DNA from: Legionella saoudiensis
GTDB taxonomy: Bacteria; Pseudomonadota; Gammaproteobacteria; Legionellales; Legionellaceae
Assembly: GCF_001465875.1 (NCBI RefSeq)
Contig: NZ_LN901320.1
Span: forward strand, 124,001-188,000
DNA: 64,000 nt
Reading direction: 5' to 3'
The notes beneath the pieces were generated by a model, which saw only the letters and a program-made list of their open reading frames with translations, searched no databases and was not told the DNA's origin. A program made the position numbers and the translations under genes. Positions 52,329-62,231 of this stretch are shown here, piece after piece; within the stretch, counting starts at the first letter, position 1, and each line of letters opens with the position of its first letter.

Positions 52329-53660
52329 ATGAAACATCCTCTATATTTAGTTGCAGGTTTAGGTAAAACAGGGCTCTCAGTAGCGCGTTATTTGCGTAGA
52401 AGTAACAAGCCATTTGTTGCTTTCGATACACGACCACAAGCACCTAATTTAGCTGAATTTGCTGCTGAGTTTCCAGAGGTTAGAGTTTATACGCAACAAC
52501 TTCCTGAGATGCTCCTGGAACAATTAACAGAGATTATTGCCAGCCCCGGTTTAGCTTTAGATATGCCTTTTTTAAATCAGGCAAGAGCAGCAGGTATTCC
52601 TATCTATGGAGATATTGAATGTCTGGCAAGAGAAATTCATGCTCCAGTAATTGCGATTACTGGAACTAATGGCAAGTCTACGGTAACTACTTTAGTTGGC
52701 GAGATGGCTAAAGCGGCAGGATTTAATGTTGCTATTGCGGGCAATATTGGTACTCCAGTATTAGATATGCTTGATGATGAGCATCAGTATGATTTATGGG
52801 TTTTAGAGTTATCAAGCTTTCAGTTGGATTTAACGTACTCCTTAAAACCAGTTGCGGCCACTATTTTAAATATCTCACCGGATCATTTAGATAGACATCA
52901 TACTATGGAGGCTTATATTGCCGCCAAACAACGGGTGTATCAGCATGCAGAGGTCTCGCTTTATAATCGTGACGATGCACATACCATGCCCGCTTTATCG
53001 ACACACTCCATTTCTTTTGGGCAAGATGCGCCTACAGCAGGGAACTGGGGATTAATCAATCAAGACGGAAAAATTTATTTAGCGAAAGGAACTACTTGCA
53101 TTTTGCCTGCAGAGTCTGTATTAATCAAAGGAGTACATAATTGGCTCAATGCGTTGGCCGCATGTGCTTTAGCTGATGCCGCAGGGATTGCGCAGTCGCA
53201 TATTACAAATGTACTGACTAAGTTCTCTGGTTTATTTCATCGTTGCCAATGGGTACGTACCTTAGATGGCGTTGAATGGATAAATGATTCAAAGGGAACA
53301 AATATTGGTGCGACAATCTCTGCAATTAATGGAATAGGAGGTTCTATGCAAGGAAGGATTGTACTGATTGCGGGGGGGCAAGGGAAAGGGGCTGATTTTA
53401 CTGAATTGGCACAACCCATCGCGGATTTTGTTCGTTCAATTGTTTTGATTGGTGAAGATGCCGATAAAATTGAAGCGGCTTTGGCGGATGTGGTTCCTAT
53501 TGCGCGCGCTTCTTCATTAGACAATGCGGTGGCAGTCGCCAAAACGCAAGCAAAACCCGGAGATGTAGTTTTGTTATCTCCAGCTTGCGCCAGCTTAGAT
53601 ATGTTTCGTGATTTTAATCATCGCGGAGAACTATTTACTTCTCTTGTATGTGGACTTTAG
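52329..53660 (+). CDS. murD: UDP-MurNAc-L-Ala:D-Glu ligase
   Basis: Adds D-glutamate to UDP-MurNAc-L-alanine. The 443-residue protein has the ATP loop AITGTNGKSTVTTL (about residues 110-123), LELSSFQLD, NISPDHLDRH, the NDSKGTN block and the C-terminal LLSPACASLDMFRDFNHRGE. Family length and motifs are normal. It is three bases from ftsW and part of the main cell-wall operon. Confidence 0.96.
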   Translation: MKHPLYLVAGLGKTGLSVARYLRRSNKPFVAFDTRPQAPNLAEFAAEFPEVRVYTQQLPEMLLEQLTEIIASPGLALDMPFLNQARAAGIPIYGDIECLAREIHAPVIAITGTNGKSTVTTLVGEMAKAAGFNVAIAGNIGTPVLDMLDDEHQYDLWVLELSSFQLDLTYSLKPVAATILNISPDHLDRHHTMEAYIAAKQRVYQHAEVSLYNRDDAHTMPALSTHSISFGQDAPTAGNWGLINQDGKIYLAKGTTCILPAESVLIKGVHNWLNALAACALADAAGIAQSHITNVLTKFSGLFHRCQWVRTLDGVEWINDSKGTNIGATISAINGIGGSMQGRIVLIAGGQGKGADFTELAQPIADFVRSIVLIGEDADKIEAALADVVPIARASSLDNAVAVAKTQAKPGDVVLLSPACASLDMFRDFNHRGELFTSLVCGL

Positions 53661-53663
53661 GGC

Positions 53664-54839
53664 ATGAGACCAAGACACGTTAATCAAAGAGGTAAACCAG
53701 TAAGCAAACCCATTTCTCTTTATGACAAGTGGTTGATTAGCGTTGTCATTGGTTTATTAATTATTGGCTTGATGATGGTTGCATCCAGCTCAGTAATGAT
53801 TTCCACTAAATATTTTCACCAGCCCTTCCATTTTTTAATTCGTCAGGCTTGTTATTTATTTGCAGGTCTGATGATTGCACTTGTTGTGGTTCGCACCGAC
53901 AGTAGCTTTTGGGAGCGTATCAGCGGGCCCATGCTTATGGCTTGTTTGTTCATGCTGCTCATCGTATTAATTCCAGGCATTGGGAAAATGGTGAATGGAA
54001 GTCGTCGTTGGTTGTCAATTGGGCCAATAGGGGTGCAGGTTTCGGAAATTGCAAAGCTTACGATGATTTTTTATCTTGCTGGCTACCTTGTCCGCCAACA
54101 AAAAGCCGTAAGTGAGAGTATTTTGGGCTTCATTAAGCCCATGGTAGTTTTGGGGGTGGTTTCCGTATTACTATTACGTGAGCCAGATTTTGGTGCGACT
54201 GTGGTGATTTCTGGCACCGTTATGGCCATGTTATTCCTGGCGGGAGTTAAATTACGCTATTATATAGGACTATTGCTCATTGTTATGGGGGCGCTGGCCT
54301 TCTTAGCGGTTTCCTCACCATACCGACTTGCTCGTTTAACTGCATTTTTAGATCCCTGGGCTGATCAATACAATAGCGGCTATCAGTTAACACAGTCATT
54401 AATTGCCTTTGGGCGTGGTGGCTGGTTTGGTGCGGGGCTTGGAGAGAGTATTCAGAAATTATTATATTTGCCCGAAGCGCATACCGATTTTTTATTTGCA
54501 GTATTAGCTGAAGAGTTAGGTTTAGTGGGTATTTTAATGGTTATTGCCTTGTATAGTATTCTGGTAATTCGAGGCATGACGATTGCGTACAATGCGTTTG
54601 TGCAGGAGCGGTTTTTTGCATCATATACAGCCTATGGTTTGACCTTTTGGTTAGGGCTGCAAGCAACTATTAATATGGGGGTAAACTCAGGATTACTGCC
54701 TACAAAAGGGTTAACTTTACCACTGATGAGTTATGGTGGTGCAAGTATGGTAATTAATTGTGTGGTCGTAGCATTATTATTGCGTATTGATCATGAAAAT
54801 CGTTGGCAGGCTTTAGGATTAAAACCACTGTCAGCATAA
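53664..54839 (+). CDS. ftsW: FtsW, septal peptidoglycan polymerase (SEDS)
   Basis: SEDS-family membrane protein of 391 residues, about ten helices. It polymerises lipid II at the septum with its partner penicillin-binding protein FtsI (not in this window). Signature stretches are NGSRRWLSIG, LREPDFGATVVI, YQLTQSLIAFGRGGWFGAGLG, EAHTDFLFAVLAEELGLVG and GLTLPLMSYGGASM. In most dcw clusters murG follows ftsW; here murC starts only nine bases downstream. The start at 53664 has a poor ribosome site, so translation is probably coupled to murD. Confidence 0.95.
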   Translation: MRPRHVNQRGKPVSKPISLYDKWLISVVIGLLIIGLMMVASSSVMISTKYFHQPFHFLIRQACYLFAGLMIALVVVRTDSSFWERISGPMLMACLFMLLIVLIPGIGKMVNGSRRWLSIGPIGVQVSEIAKLTMIFYLAGYLVRQQKAVSESILGFIKPMVVLGVVSVLLLREPDFGATVVISGTVMAMLFLAGVKLRYYIGLLLIVMGALAFLAVSSPYRLARLTAFLDPWADQYNSGYQLTQSLIAFGRGGWFGAGLGESIQKLLYLPEAHTDFLFAVLAEELGLVGILMVIALYSILVIRGMTIAYNAFVQERFFASYTAYGLTFWLGLQATINMGVNSGLLPTKGLTLPLMSYGGASMVINCVVVALLLRIDHENRWQALGLKPLSA

Positions 54840-54848
54840 GGGGGAATT

Positions 54849-56261
54849 GTGAGTTATTCAGGACCATTTATATCTCCAAGGATGGGGCGTGTTGAGCAAA
54901 TTCATTTTGTTGGAATTGGTGGTGTTGGTATGTGCGGTATTGCTGAAGTATTACATAACCAAGGATATCGTATCACCGGATCTGACGCGGGTGAGAGCAG
55001 CACAGTGCAGCGTTTAAAGTCTTTAGGCATTCCTGTTTACCTGGGGCATGCTGCAGAGCACATTCAAGGTGCTGATGTTGTTGTACGCTCTTCAGCTGTA
55101 GGCATGAGTAATCCGGAAGTTGCAGCGGCACGTGAGCAGATGATTCCGGTTATCCCACGTGCGGCTATGCTTGCTGAGTTAATGCGTTTTCGTCATGGCA
55201 TCGCGGTTGCCGGAACGCACGGTAAGACGACCACAACCAGTCTGGTAAGTAGCTTACTGGCGGAGGGAGGCTTAGACCCCAGTTTTGTTATTGGTGGAAA
55301 ATTAAATAGTGCTGGAGTGAATGCCAAGCTAGGACAATCACCTTATTTCGTGGTTGAGGCTGATGAAAGCGATGCTTCATTTTTATTCCTCAAGCCGATG
55401 ATGGCTATTGTCACCAATATAGATGCCGATCATATGAGCACCTATGATGATAATTTTGATAAATTAAGAACCACCTTCTTAGAGTTTTTACATCACTTAC
55501 CTTTCTATGGCCTTGCCGTTGTTTGTGTGGATGATCCCGAAGTACGGGGCATCGTCTCCCAAATTGAGCGGCCTACTTTAACTTATGGGTTTAGTGAGGA
55601 TGCTCATTATCGTGCTGTTGATTGGACTCAGAATGAATTGATTAGTGAGTTTACTGTAATTCGTCCGGCTCCCCATTCTGTGCTCAATATTCGCTTCCAA
55701 TATCCAGGGCGCCATAATGTATTGAATGCTCTAGCCGCTATTGCGATTGCTACGGAGTTAGGTGTAGACGATGCAGCTATTAAGAGTGCTCTTGCCAAGT
55801 TCCAAGGCGTTGGTCGTCGTTTTCAAATGTTAGGTGAGAAACATTTTGAGCGTGGTTCAGCACTGGTTGTTGATGACTATGGGCATCATCCCCAAGAAAT
55901 TTTATCAACCATCGATGCGTTTCGCCGTGTATGGCCAAATAAGCGTCTGGTACACGTGTTCCAACCCCATCGTTATTCCAGAACACAATCCTTACATGAT
56001 CAATTTGTCGATGTGCTGAAATTGTCGGACAAATTATTTTTATTTGATATTTATTCTGCTGGCGAAGCCGCTATACCCGGAATTAGCAGTGAAAGCTTAG
56101 CGCAAAAAATCGAAAGTTATGATAAAGATGTTACTCTAGTAAATGAGCGCTCGCTTAAAGCCGTGTTGGATGAGTTTATCCAGGATGGTGATGTTATTTT
56201 AATGCAAGGTGCTGGAAATATTGGTCAAATTGCGGTTAACCTGATGAAAGAAGAACGGTGA
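54849..56261 (+). CDS. murC: UDP-MurNAc:L-Ala ligase
   Basis: Adds L-alanine to UDP-MurNAc, the first Mur ligase step. The 470-residue protein begins at a GTG after GGGGGAATT. The N-terminal nucleotide-binding part is IHFVGIGGVGMCGIAEVL; the ATP loop is VAGTHGKTTTTSL (about 119-131). FVVEADESDASFL, NIDADHMSTY and DDYGHHPQEI (about 343-352) follow. The C-terminus is MQGAGNIGQIA. It is complete and is followed by the murB remnant after nine bases. Confidence 0.96.
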   Translation: MSYSGPFISPRMGRVEQIHFVGIGGVGMCGIAEVLHNQGYRITGSDAGESSTVQRLKSLGIPVYLGHAAEHIQGADVVVRSSAVGMSNPEVAAAREQMIPVIPRAAMLAELMRFRHGIAVAGTHGKTTTTSLVSSLLAEGGLDPSFVIGGKLNSAGVNAKLGQSPYFVVEADESDASFLFLKPMMAIVTNIDADHMSTYDDNFDKLRTTFLEFLHHLPFYGLAVVCVDDPEVRGIVSQIERPTLTYGFSEDAHYRAVDWTQNELISEFTVIRPAPHSVLNIRFQYPGRHNVLNALAAIAIATELGVDDAAIKSALAKFQGVGRRFQMLGEKHFERGSALVVDDYGHHPQEILSTIDAFRRVWPNKRLVHVFQPHRYSRTQSLHDQFVDVLKLSDKLFLFDIYSAGEAAIPGISSESLAQKIESYDKDVTLVNERSLKAVLDEFIQDGDVILMQGAGNIGQIAVNLMKEER

Positions 56262-56270
56262 GAATCAATA

Positions 56271-56642
56271 ATGAGTACCGCTGAAAAAGATGGCGAGCTG
56301 GCTGCGGAATGTCAAGGCACTTTGCTTTATAATGAATCTTTGGCAGAATACACTACCTGGGGTGTTAGCGGACTCGCCGCTAAAATGTATAAGCCGGCAA
56401 ATGCTGCCGGTTTAGCCTTGTTTTTGCGTAACCTACCGCAAAAGAGAGCCGTTGTTGTGGCCAGGATTCTTAGTACCATGGGAGGCAATGGTTTCTCAGA
56501 AACATGCCAACTTTATTATTAATCATTAAGATTCAGCTTCTGCGGCTGATATTGAAGCATTGATTCATTGGGTGCAAACTAAGTTCGTGAGTAAACAACA
56601 ATTGAGTTAATGTGCGAAGTTCATATTATTGGAGACGCTTAA
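56271..56642 (+). pseudogene. murB: murB remnant with internal deletion, frameshifts and a stop
   Basis: Only about 370 bases remain of a gene that is normally about 900. The open part (56271-56522) matches the MurB start (LLYNESLAEYTTW, YKPANAAGLALFLRNLP) but the FAD-binding W-R-V-G-G is now WGVSG. After about residue 63 the frame shifts: another frame reads REPLLW (part of EPLLWLGLGSN). Then the C-terminal signature MVSQKHANFIINH appears, followed by TAA in place of a lysine codon, then DSASAADIEALIHWVQ. In a further frame CEVHIIGDA ends at 56642. About 190 residues between the two ends are missing. MurB (UDP-MurNAc dehydrogenase) is essential, so a working copy must exist elsewhere. Confidence 0.9.
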
Positions 56643-57736
56643 TGTCCAAGCCAATCAACCTGGCATTGCTATATGGTGGAAAATCCGGAGAGCACGAAGT
56701 TTCATTAGTTTCGGCTGCATCTGTATTAGCTCATTTGGATGCAGAAAAGTATCATATTATCCCGATTGCCATGGATAAAGAGGGTCTTTTTCATGTGCAT
56801 CAGTATGAAGAGTTATTAGCTTATAAAGACAAGCTTCCCGTAGTAACAAAAAATTCTAAACCTTTAGCGAGCTTATTGATTGATGGACGTTTTGCCGTTG
56901 ATGCCGAGGTCGTGTTTCCTGTAGTTCATGGCCCACTCTATGAGGATGGTTGTTTACAGGGCATTTTGGAATTAGCTGGTATAGCCTACGTTGGATGTGA
57001 CGTCTTATCCTCCGCTATCGGTATGGATAAAGACATGGCACGCCGTGTGGCGTGTATTGATGGTTTGCTCTCCGCACGCTACAAGCTCTTATCTTGGCAT
57101 GCACCTAGCTCCGAACGGCAACGTTTTTGCCAAGAGGTTGCCGCTGAATTTGGTTGGCCATTATTTGTGAAGCCTTGTTCTATGGGATCAAGTGTGGGAA
57201 TCCACAAAGCTAAAAATATGAGCGAGCTGTTGGCTGCGGTTGATGATGCACTACGTTACGATGAAGAAATCTTAGTTGAATCTTTTATCGAAGGACGTGA
57301 GATTGAGCTGTCTGTACTCGAAAGCTTAGATCCATCTGCCGCTCCGCGAGTAAGTGTGGCGGGCGAGATTTGTGTTCATCATCCTGATGGCTTTTATTCT
57401 TATTCGGCCAAATATCTTGAGAGTAATCAAACGGACTTAATTATTCCTGCACCCTTAAGCCCCTCCTTAGCTGAGCGGTTAAAGCAAGCTGCAGCAGATG
57501 CATTTACTCGTTTAAAATGCAAAGGTATGGCGCGGGTAGATTTCTTCGTGAATGATAAAACAGAAACTATATATTTTAATGAAATTAATACATTGCCTGG
57601 TTTTACCTCCATAAGCATGTACCCTAAATTATGGCAGGCGAGTGGTTTAACTTACCCTGATTTGCTTGATGAATTGATACGTATTGCACAGGCACATCAG
57701 AATTGTCGTACACATTTAGTAACTAATTATTTGTGA
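56642..57736 (+). CDS. ddl: D-alanine--D-alanine ligase
   Basis: ATP-grasp ligase that makes D-Ala-D-Ala, the substrate of MurF. At 364 residues it is of the longer DdlA type, although it occupies the place of ddlB in the enteric dcw cluster. Motifs: [20 protein letters not shown] at the start, [33 protein letters not shown], the ATP site [16 protein letters not shown] and [16 protein letters not shown]. The ATG at 56642 follows TTGGAGACG and overlaps the murB remnant stop (TAATG), so translation was once coupled to murB. Its end overlaps ftsQ. Confidence 0.94.
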   Translation: MSKPINLALLYGGKSGEHEVSLVSAASVLAHLDAEKYHIIPIAMDKEGLFHVHQYEELLAYKDKLPVVTKNSKPLASLLIDGRFAVDAEVVFPVVHGPLYEDGCLQGILELAGIAYVGCDVLSSAIGMDKDMARRVACIDGLLSARYKLLSWHAPSSERQRFCQEVAAEFGWPLFVKPCSMGSSVGIHKAKNMSELLAAVDDALRYDEEILVESFIEGREIELSVLESLDPSAAPRVSVAGEICVHHPDGFYSYSAKYLESNQTDLIIPAPLSPSLAERLKQAAADAFTRLKCKGMARVDFFVNDKTETIYFNEINTLPGFTSISMYPKLWQASGLTYPDLLDELIRIAQAHQNCRTHLVTNYL

Positions 57737-57741
57737 GCGCA

Positions 57742-58473
57742 ATGAGTACGAATAGGAGCAATGAATCTGGGAGCTTACGCTATATTTGCCTGCTTTGGGG
57801 GTTAATCCTCTGCGCAGTGATATTGGCAGGGCGCCTGGCTTATTGGTACCTATCTGATGCAGAGTATTTTCCTATTAGCACAATTAAAGTGGCTGCAAGT
57901 TATGAGCACGTGACTCATAAAGAGTTAGAAGATATTTTGGCAAAATATGTAGGAGATAGTTTCTTTGCGTTGCCTGCCCGGGCATTGCAGAGTGAATTGA
58001 ATGAAATGAATTGGGTGGATACGGCAACGGTGGAGCGCGTTTGGCCAGACACATTAAAAATCAGGCTAATCGAAAAGAAACCAGTAGCTATCTGGGGTAA
58101 TTCCCTAATGACAGCGGATGGCCGGTTATTTAATGAAGGCTCTGAGATTGGTGATTTAAGTCTACCGAAGTTAAAAGGACCCTCATCTCAGCAACTAGAC
58201 GTCTTACAAGTTTATGAAAAATTGAGTAAGATATTATCAATGTACGGATTGAATGCTACTGGACTGCATTTAAGAGATAACCAATCCTGGGTATTATTAA
58301 TAGGAAATAACGTAAAAATATACTTAGGAAAGAACGAGTTAGAAGCACGATTGCTGCGATTTTGTAAGGCATACCCAGCTGTATTTGCTCAAAAAATTGA
58401 GCAGCTGGCCAGTGTAGACTTACGCTATCCGCGTGGTATGGCAGTGCAGTGGAAACAACAAACGGAACGATAA
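57742..58473 (+). CDS. ftsQ: FtsQ, division protein
   Basis: Bitopic inner-membrane division protein, about 243 residues. One membrane segment (YICLLWGLILCAVILAGRLAY, about 14-34) is followed by the periplasmic POTRA domain (FPISTIKVAASYEHVTHKEL) and the FtsQ beta domain (NWVDTATVERVWPDTLKIRLIEKKPVAIW as consecutive blocks). It recruits FtsB/FtsL. The start may be the ATG at 57742 or the GTG at 57733 that overlaps the ddl stop. Its stop overlaps the ftsA ATG (TAATG). Confidence 0.92.
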   Translation: MSTNRSNESGSLRYICLLWGLILCAVILAGRLAYWYLSDAEYFPISTIKVAASYEHVTHKELEDILAKYVGDSFFALPARALQSELNEMNWVDTATVERVWPDTLKIRLIEKKPVAIWGNSLMTADGRLFNEGSEIGDLSLPKLKGPSSQQLDVLQVYEKLSKILSMYGLNATGLHLRDNQSWVLLIGNNVKIYLGKNELEARLLRFCKAYPAVFAQKIEQLASVDLRYPRGMAVQWKQQTER

Positions 58474-59711
58474 TGGCTAAGAAAATAGAAAAAAATATTA
58501 TCACTGGCTTGGATATAGGCACCTCAAAAATCAATGCGCTGATAGGTGAAGTATCCTCCGATGGAACAATCGAAGTAATTGGGATTGGTCGTCATCCTTC
58601 TCGTGGTTTAAAACGTGGCGTAGTCGTTGATATAGAGGCTACAGTAAATTCTATACAGCGCGCAGTGCAAGAGGCTGAATTAATGGCCAACTGCGAAGTC
58701 AGAACGGTTTATGCTGGGATTGCTGGCAGTCACATACGCAGCTTAAATTCACATGGCATTGTCGCTATTCGTGAAAAAGAAGTATCGCAAGCCGATGTTG
58801 AGCGTGTAATTGATGCGGCAAAAGCAGTGGCGATTCCTGCAGATCAAAAGATTCTACATATCCTACCCCAAGAATTTATTATTGATTATCAAGGCAGCAT
58901 TCGTGAGCCTGTGGGGATGGCTGGCGTGCGTTTAGAGTCGCGAGTACATTTAGTCACAGGTTCGGTGAGTGCGGCACAAAATATTGTGAAATGTGTTCGC
59001 CGTTGCGGTCTGGAAGTAAGTGATATCATTCTCGAGCAGTTGGCTTCAAGTCATGCAGTGCTTACTGATGATGAAAAAGACTTAGGTGTTTGCTTGATTG
59101 ACATTGGTGCTGGAACTACTGACATTGCTGTATTTTCTGAGGGAGCGATTCAGCATACGGCCGTAATTCCGATTGCTGGTGATCAAGTTACCAATGACAT
59201 TGCCATGGCTTTACGTACACCAACTAAGGCGGCAGAAGCGATTAAGCTAACTCATGCCTGTGCATTGCCTGAATTAGCAAATGCCAGCCAGATGTTGGAA
59301 GTTGCCAGTGTTAATGATAGACCGGGAAGAAAAATTTCTGCAAAAGCTTTAGCTGATGTGGTTTCAGCACGTTATGAAGAGTTATTTACTTTAGTACGTA
59401 ATGAGTTACGTCGCAGCGGTTTTGAAGATCGTATGGCCGCAGGAATTGTTATTACTGGTGGGGCGGCTAATGTACATGGCGCAATTGAACTGGCAGAGCT
59501 TTGTTTTGAAATGCCCGTGCGTAAAGGTTATGCACAACACGTATCAGGCATGGCGGAAGTCACTGAAAATCCTGCCTTTGCTACAGGCGTAGGTTTGCTG
59601 TTGCATGGATACCAACAACAATATGATGCACGTTACAATGTTCCGGCAATGAGTGAAAACTCTAAGGGCTTGTGGTTGCGTATGAAAGAATGGTTTCAAG
59701 GAAATTTTTAA
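58473..59711 (+). CDS. ftsA: FtsA, actin-like division protein
   Basis: Actin-fold ATPase that anchors FtsZ to the membrane; 412 residues. Phosphate loops ITGLDIGTSKINALIG (about residues 9-24) and CLIDIGAGTTDIAVFSEG (about 207-224), and the adenosine region GIVITGGAANVHGAIELAE. The C-terminal amphipathic membrane-binding helix is KGLWLRMKEWFQGNF. The start at 58473 overlaps the ftsQ stop by one base; a frame starting at 58449 lies in ftsQ. Followed by ftsZ after 95 bases. Confidence 0.96.
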   Translation: MAKKIEKNIITGLDIGTSKINALIGEVSSDGTIEVIGIGRHPSRGLKRGVVVDIEATVNSIQRAVQEAELMANCEVRTVYAGIAGSHIRSLNSHGIVAIREKEVSQADVERVIDAAKAVAIPADQKILHILPQEFIIDYQGSIREPVGMAGVRLESRVHLVTGSVSAAQNIVKCVRRCGLEVSDIILEQLASSHAVLTDDEKDLGVCLIDIGAGTTDIAVFSEGAIQHTAVIPIAGDQVTNDIAMALRTPTKAAEAIKLTHACALPELANASQMLEVASVNDRPGRKISAKALADVVSARYEELFTLVRNELRRSGFEDRMAAGIVITGGAANVHGAIELAELCFEMPVRKGYAQHVSGMAEVTENPAFATGVGLLLHGYQQQYDARYNVPAMSENSKGLWLRMKEWFQGNF

Positions 59712-59806
59712 GATACATGTAACTGGAAACGCTTCACCGATTAGTGAGCGGAAGAGGAAATTTTTACTGGTTACGATTACAGAATAAACGTATGGGGAGC
59801 ACGGTT

Positions 59807-60997
59807 ATGTTTGAATTAATGGAAGGCCAACTGCAAGGTAGTAATGCAGTCATTAAGGTAGTTGGCGTCGGCGGCGGCGGTGGTAATGCTGTAGAGCACA
59901 TGGTTGCTGAAAATATTGATGGCGTTGAGTTTATCTGTGCAAATACAGATGCTCAAGCGTTAAGAGCGTCTAATGCAAAAATTCACATTCAGTTAGGTGA
60001 TGAATTAACTAAAGGCTTAGGGGCTGGTGCGAACCCACAAATTGGCCGTGAAGCAGCTGAAGAGGACCGCGAACTAATTCGTGAAATACTTGCAGGCGCT
60101 GATATGGTATTTATTACTGCTGGAATGGGCGGAGGTACAGGAACTGGTGCTGCTCCGGTATTTGCAGAAATTGCCAAAGAATTAGGTATTTTAACTGTTG
60201 CGATTGTAACCAAACCTTTTTCATTTGAAGGCAAGCAACGCGCCATGGCTGCAGAAGAGGGAATTCGTCGTCTAGCAGAACATGTTGATTCATTAATTAC
60301 CATACCTAATAATAAGTTGCTCAGCGTTTTAGGTAAAAATATTAGTTTATTAAATGCATTTAAAGCAGCTAATAATGTATTACTTGGTGCTGTAAAAGGG
60401 ATTTCCGACCTTATTACACGCCCAGGTTTAATTAACGTCGACTTCGCGGATGTGCGTACAGTAATGTCCGAAATGGGTATGGCGATGATGGGAACTGGTA
60501 GCGCTGTGGGTGAGCAACGTGCTCGCCAAGCTGCGGAAGCTGCAATTGCATCTCCATTGCTAGAAGACGTGAATTTCTCAGGGGCTCGTGGAATCTTGGT
60601 TAATATTACTGCAGGCCTTGACATGTCAATCGGTGAGTTTGAAGAGGTTGGCGATGTAGTTAAAGAATTTATTTCTGATGATGCTACTGTGGTTGTAGGA
60701 ACTGTAATTGATCCCGATATGACTGATGAAATGCGAGTTACAGTAATTGTTACAGGTTTGGGTGATGCAAGACAACGTCATCAACAAGCCCAACCACAAC
60801 AAGCATATCGTGCACGTTTAATTGAATCAATGAGAAGTGATGGTTCTTTTGATTATCAAGAGTTAGATCGCCCAGCAGTAGTGCGAAAGCAAGGTAGCTC
60901 CACTGCAGCATCTACAATGAAAGCAAATGGTGATCATGTTCCTGATGTTGATTATCTCGATATCCCTGCTTTTTTACGTCGTCAAGAAGAAGCGTAG
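59807..60997 (+). CDS. ftsZ: FtsZ, tubulin-like division GTPase
   Basis: Forms the Z-ring. The 396-residue protein has the GTP-binding tubulin signature [13 protein letters not shown] (about residues 105-117), an N-terminal [32 protein letters not shown] and the T7 loop ([11 protein letters not shown]). A variable linker (about 320-380) is followed by the conserved tail [12 protein letters not shown], which binds FtsA and ZipA, both encoded in this window. The ATG at 59807 follows GGGGAG; an earlier in-frame start at 59744 is not supported. A clear terminator follows. Confidence 0.97.
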   Translation: MFELMEGQLQGSNAVIKVVGVGGGGGNAVEHMVAENIDGVEFICANTDAQALRASNAKIHIQLGDELTKGLGAGANPQIGREAAEEDRELIREILAGADMVFITAGMGGGTGTGAAPVFAEIAKELGILTVAIVTKPFSFEGKQRAMAAEEGIRRLAEHVDSLITIPNNKLLSVLGKNISLLNAFKAANNVLLGAVKGISDLITRPGLINVDFADVRTVMSEMGMAMMGTGSAVGEQRARQAAEAAIASPLLEDVNFSGARGILVNITAGLDMSIGEFEEVGDVVKEFISDDATVVVGTVIDPDMTDEMRVTVIVTGLGDARQRHQQAQPQQAYRARLIESMRSDGSFDYQELDRPAVVRKQGSSTAASTMKANGDHVPDVDYLDIPAFLRRQEEA

Positions 60998-61028
60998 TAA
61001 GCATTACTGTTGTCAATAAGTTAGACGT

Positions 61029-61057
61029 ACCCGGGCAAATGACCCGGGTTTTGTTTT
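61029..61057 (+). terminator. Terminator after ftsZ
   Basis: ACCCGGG (61029-61035) and CCCGGGT (61043-61049) pair around 7 bases, followed by TTTGTTTT. A clear rho-independent terminator that ends the mur/fts operon before lpxC. Confidence 0.88.
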
Positions 61058-61118
61058 GCTTTATACACGCTATAAAAAAATAGACGAGCTTATAATTTAT
61101 TGGTAAAATCTCGAAGTT

Positions 61119-61132
61119 TTTTGCGCGCAAAA
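61119..61132. other. 14-bp perfect palindrome before lpxC
   Basis: TTTTGCGCGCAAAA lies 40 bases before the lpxC ATG, next to TAATAT (61133-61138), a possible -10. It may be an operator or a chance GC core in AT-rich DNA. Confidence 0.3.
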
Positions 61133-61171
61133 TAATATTATTATGAGGAATAGGAACAAGGTGAGCACTGA

Positions 61172-62086
61172 ATGATAAAACAAAGAACTCCTAAAAAAGT
61201 AATCCAGGCTACTGGCGTGGGATTGCATTCGGGTGAGAAAGTGCTTTTAACCCTGAGACCTGCTCCTGTTAATACCGGCATTGTTTTTCGACGCGTTGAT
61301 CTATCGCCTGTGGTGGAAATCCCTGCATCTTACGAGCATGTAGGGGATACGATGTTATGTACTACTCTGCATCATGGCCAAGTTAAGATAGCTACTGTAG
61401 AGCATTTACTTTCTGCTTTAGCAGGTTTAGGCATCGATAATGCATATATTGATGTTAATGCGCCTGAGCTTCCTATTATGGATGGTAGTGCTGCGCCTTT
61501 TGTATTCTTGATTCAATCTGCAGGAATCCGCGAGCAAAATGCGCCCAAGAAATACATTCGCATTACAAAGCCTATTCGAGTAGAAGATAATGGGAAGTAT
61601 GTACAATTTTATCCCTATAATGGCTATAAGATTTCGTTTACTATTGATTTTGATCATCCTGCATTCAATGACAAGCCACAAAAAGTGAGCTTTGATTTTT
61701 CCACTACCTCTTATGTGAGGGAAGTATGTCGTGCACGTACTTTTGGTTTTCTTTCCGATTATGAAAAATTACGTGAGTGTGATTTAGCGAAAGGCGGAAG
61801 CTTGGACAATGCAATCGTGGTAGATGATTACCGAGTCCTTAACGAGGATGGGCTGCGTTTTGAATCTGAATTTGTGACCCATAAAGTTTTAGATGCTATT
61901 GGCGATCTTTATTTATTAGGTTCAAGTCTGATTGGTGCATTCGAAGGACATAAATCAGGTCATGAACTGAATAACAGATTACTACGCGAGTTAATGGTCA
62001 GACAAGATGCTTGGGAGTATACTACTTTTGATGCAGACGATTACTTGCCCGTAATGCATAATGAGTTTTGCCCTGTAGAAGCTTAA
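61172..62086 (+). CDS. lpxC: UDP-3-O-acyl-GlcNAc deacetylase (LpxC)
   Basis: Zinc amidase performing the committed step of lipid A synthesis; 304 residues as usual. Zinc ligands: the histidine in VEHLLSAL (about 78), and the histidine and aspartate in [15 protein letters not shown] (about 237 and 241). The general base/acid histidine is in [10 protein letters not shown] (about 264). The N-terminus [18 protein letters not shown] ([13 protein letters not shown]) is intact. It sits in its normal place after ftsZ but behind a terminator, so it has its own promoter. A GAGGAATAGGAACAAGG stretch precedes the start. Confidence 0.96.
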   Translation: MIKQRTPKKVIQATGVGLHSGEKVLLTLRPAPVNTGIVFRRVDLSPVVEIPASYEHVGDTMLCTTLHHGQVKIATVEHLLSALAGLGIDNAYIDVNAPELPIMDGSAAPFVFLIQSAGIREQNAPKKYIRITKPIRVEDNGKYVQFYPYNGYKISFTIDFDHPAFNDKPQKVSFDFSTTSYVREVCRARTFGFLSDYEKLRECDLAKGGSLDNAIVVDDYRVLNEDGLRFESEFVTHKVLDAIGDLYLLGSSLIGAFEGHKSGHELNNRLLRELMVRQDAWEYTTFDADDYLPVMHNEFCPVEA

Positions 62087-62111
62087 ATTCCTTTCTATTA
62101 AATTAGCATAG

Positions 62112-62131
62112 CCTGGTTGTTTGCAACCAGG
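62112..62131 (+). terminator. Palindromic hairpin after lpxC
   Basis: CCTGGTTG (62112-62119) and CAACCAGG (62124-62131) pair around TTTG, then ACTTTTG. It is another copy of the dispersed palindrome and probably terminates lpxC. Confidence 0.65.
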
Positions 62132-62168
62132 ACTTTTGTAATTTGTCTATTTAAAGTCACTTTAAGAG

Positions 62169-62231
62169 AACCTGGCTCTAAGCAACTAAGCTGCTTGATA
62201 TTAAATAATAATCAGTTACCGCAGCCAGGTT
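62169..62231. repeat. Larger imperfect inverted repeat with the same outer arms
   Basis: AACCTGGCT (62169-62177) and AGCCAGGTT (62223-62231) are exact complements, with an inner AAGCA/TGCTT pair. The arms share the CCTGG core of the neighbouring palindrome. Role unknown. Confidence 0.5.

Noticed and set aside
59989..60624. 211-residue minus-strand frame opposite ftsZ
   Set aside because: It lies fully inside ftsZ and has no family features; the open frame is a composition effect.
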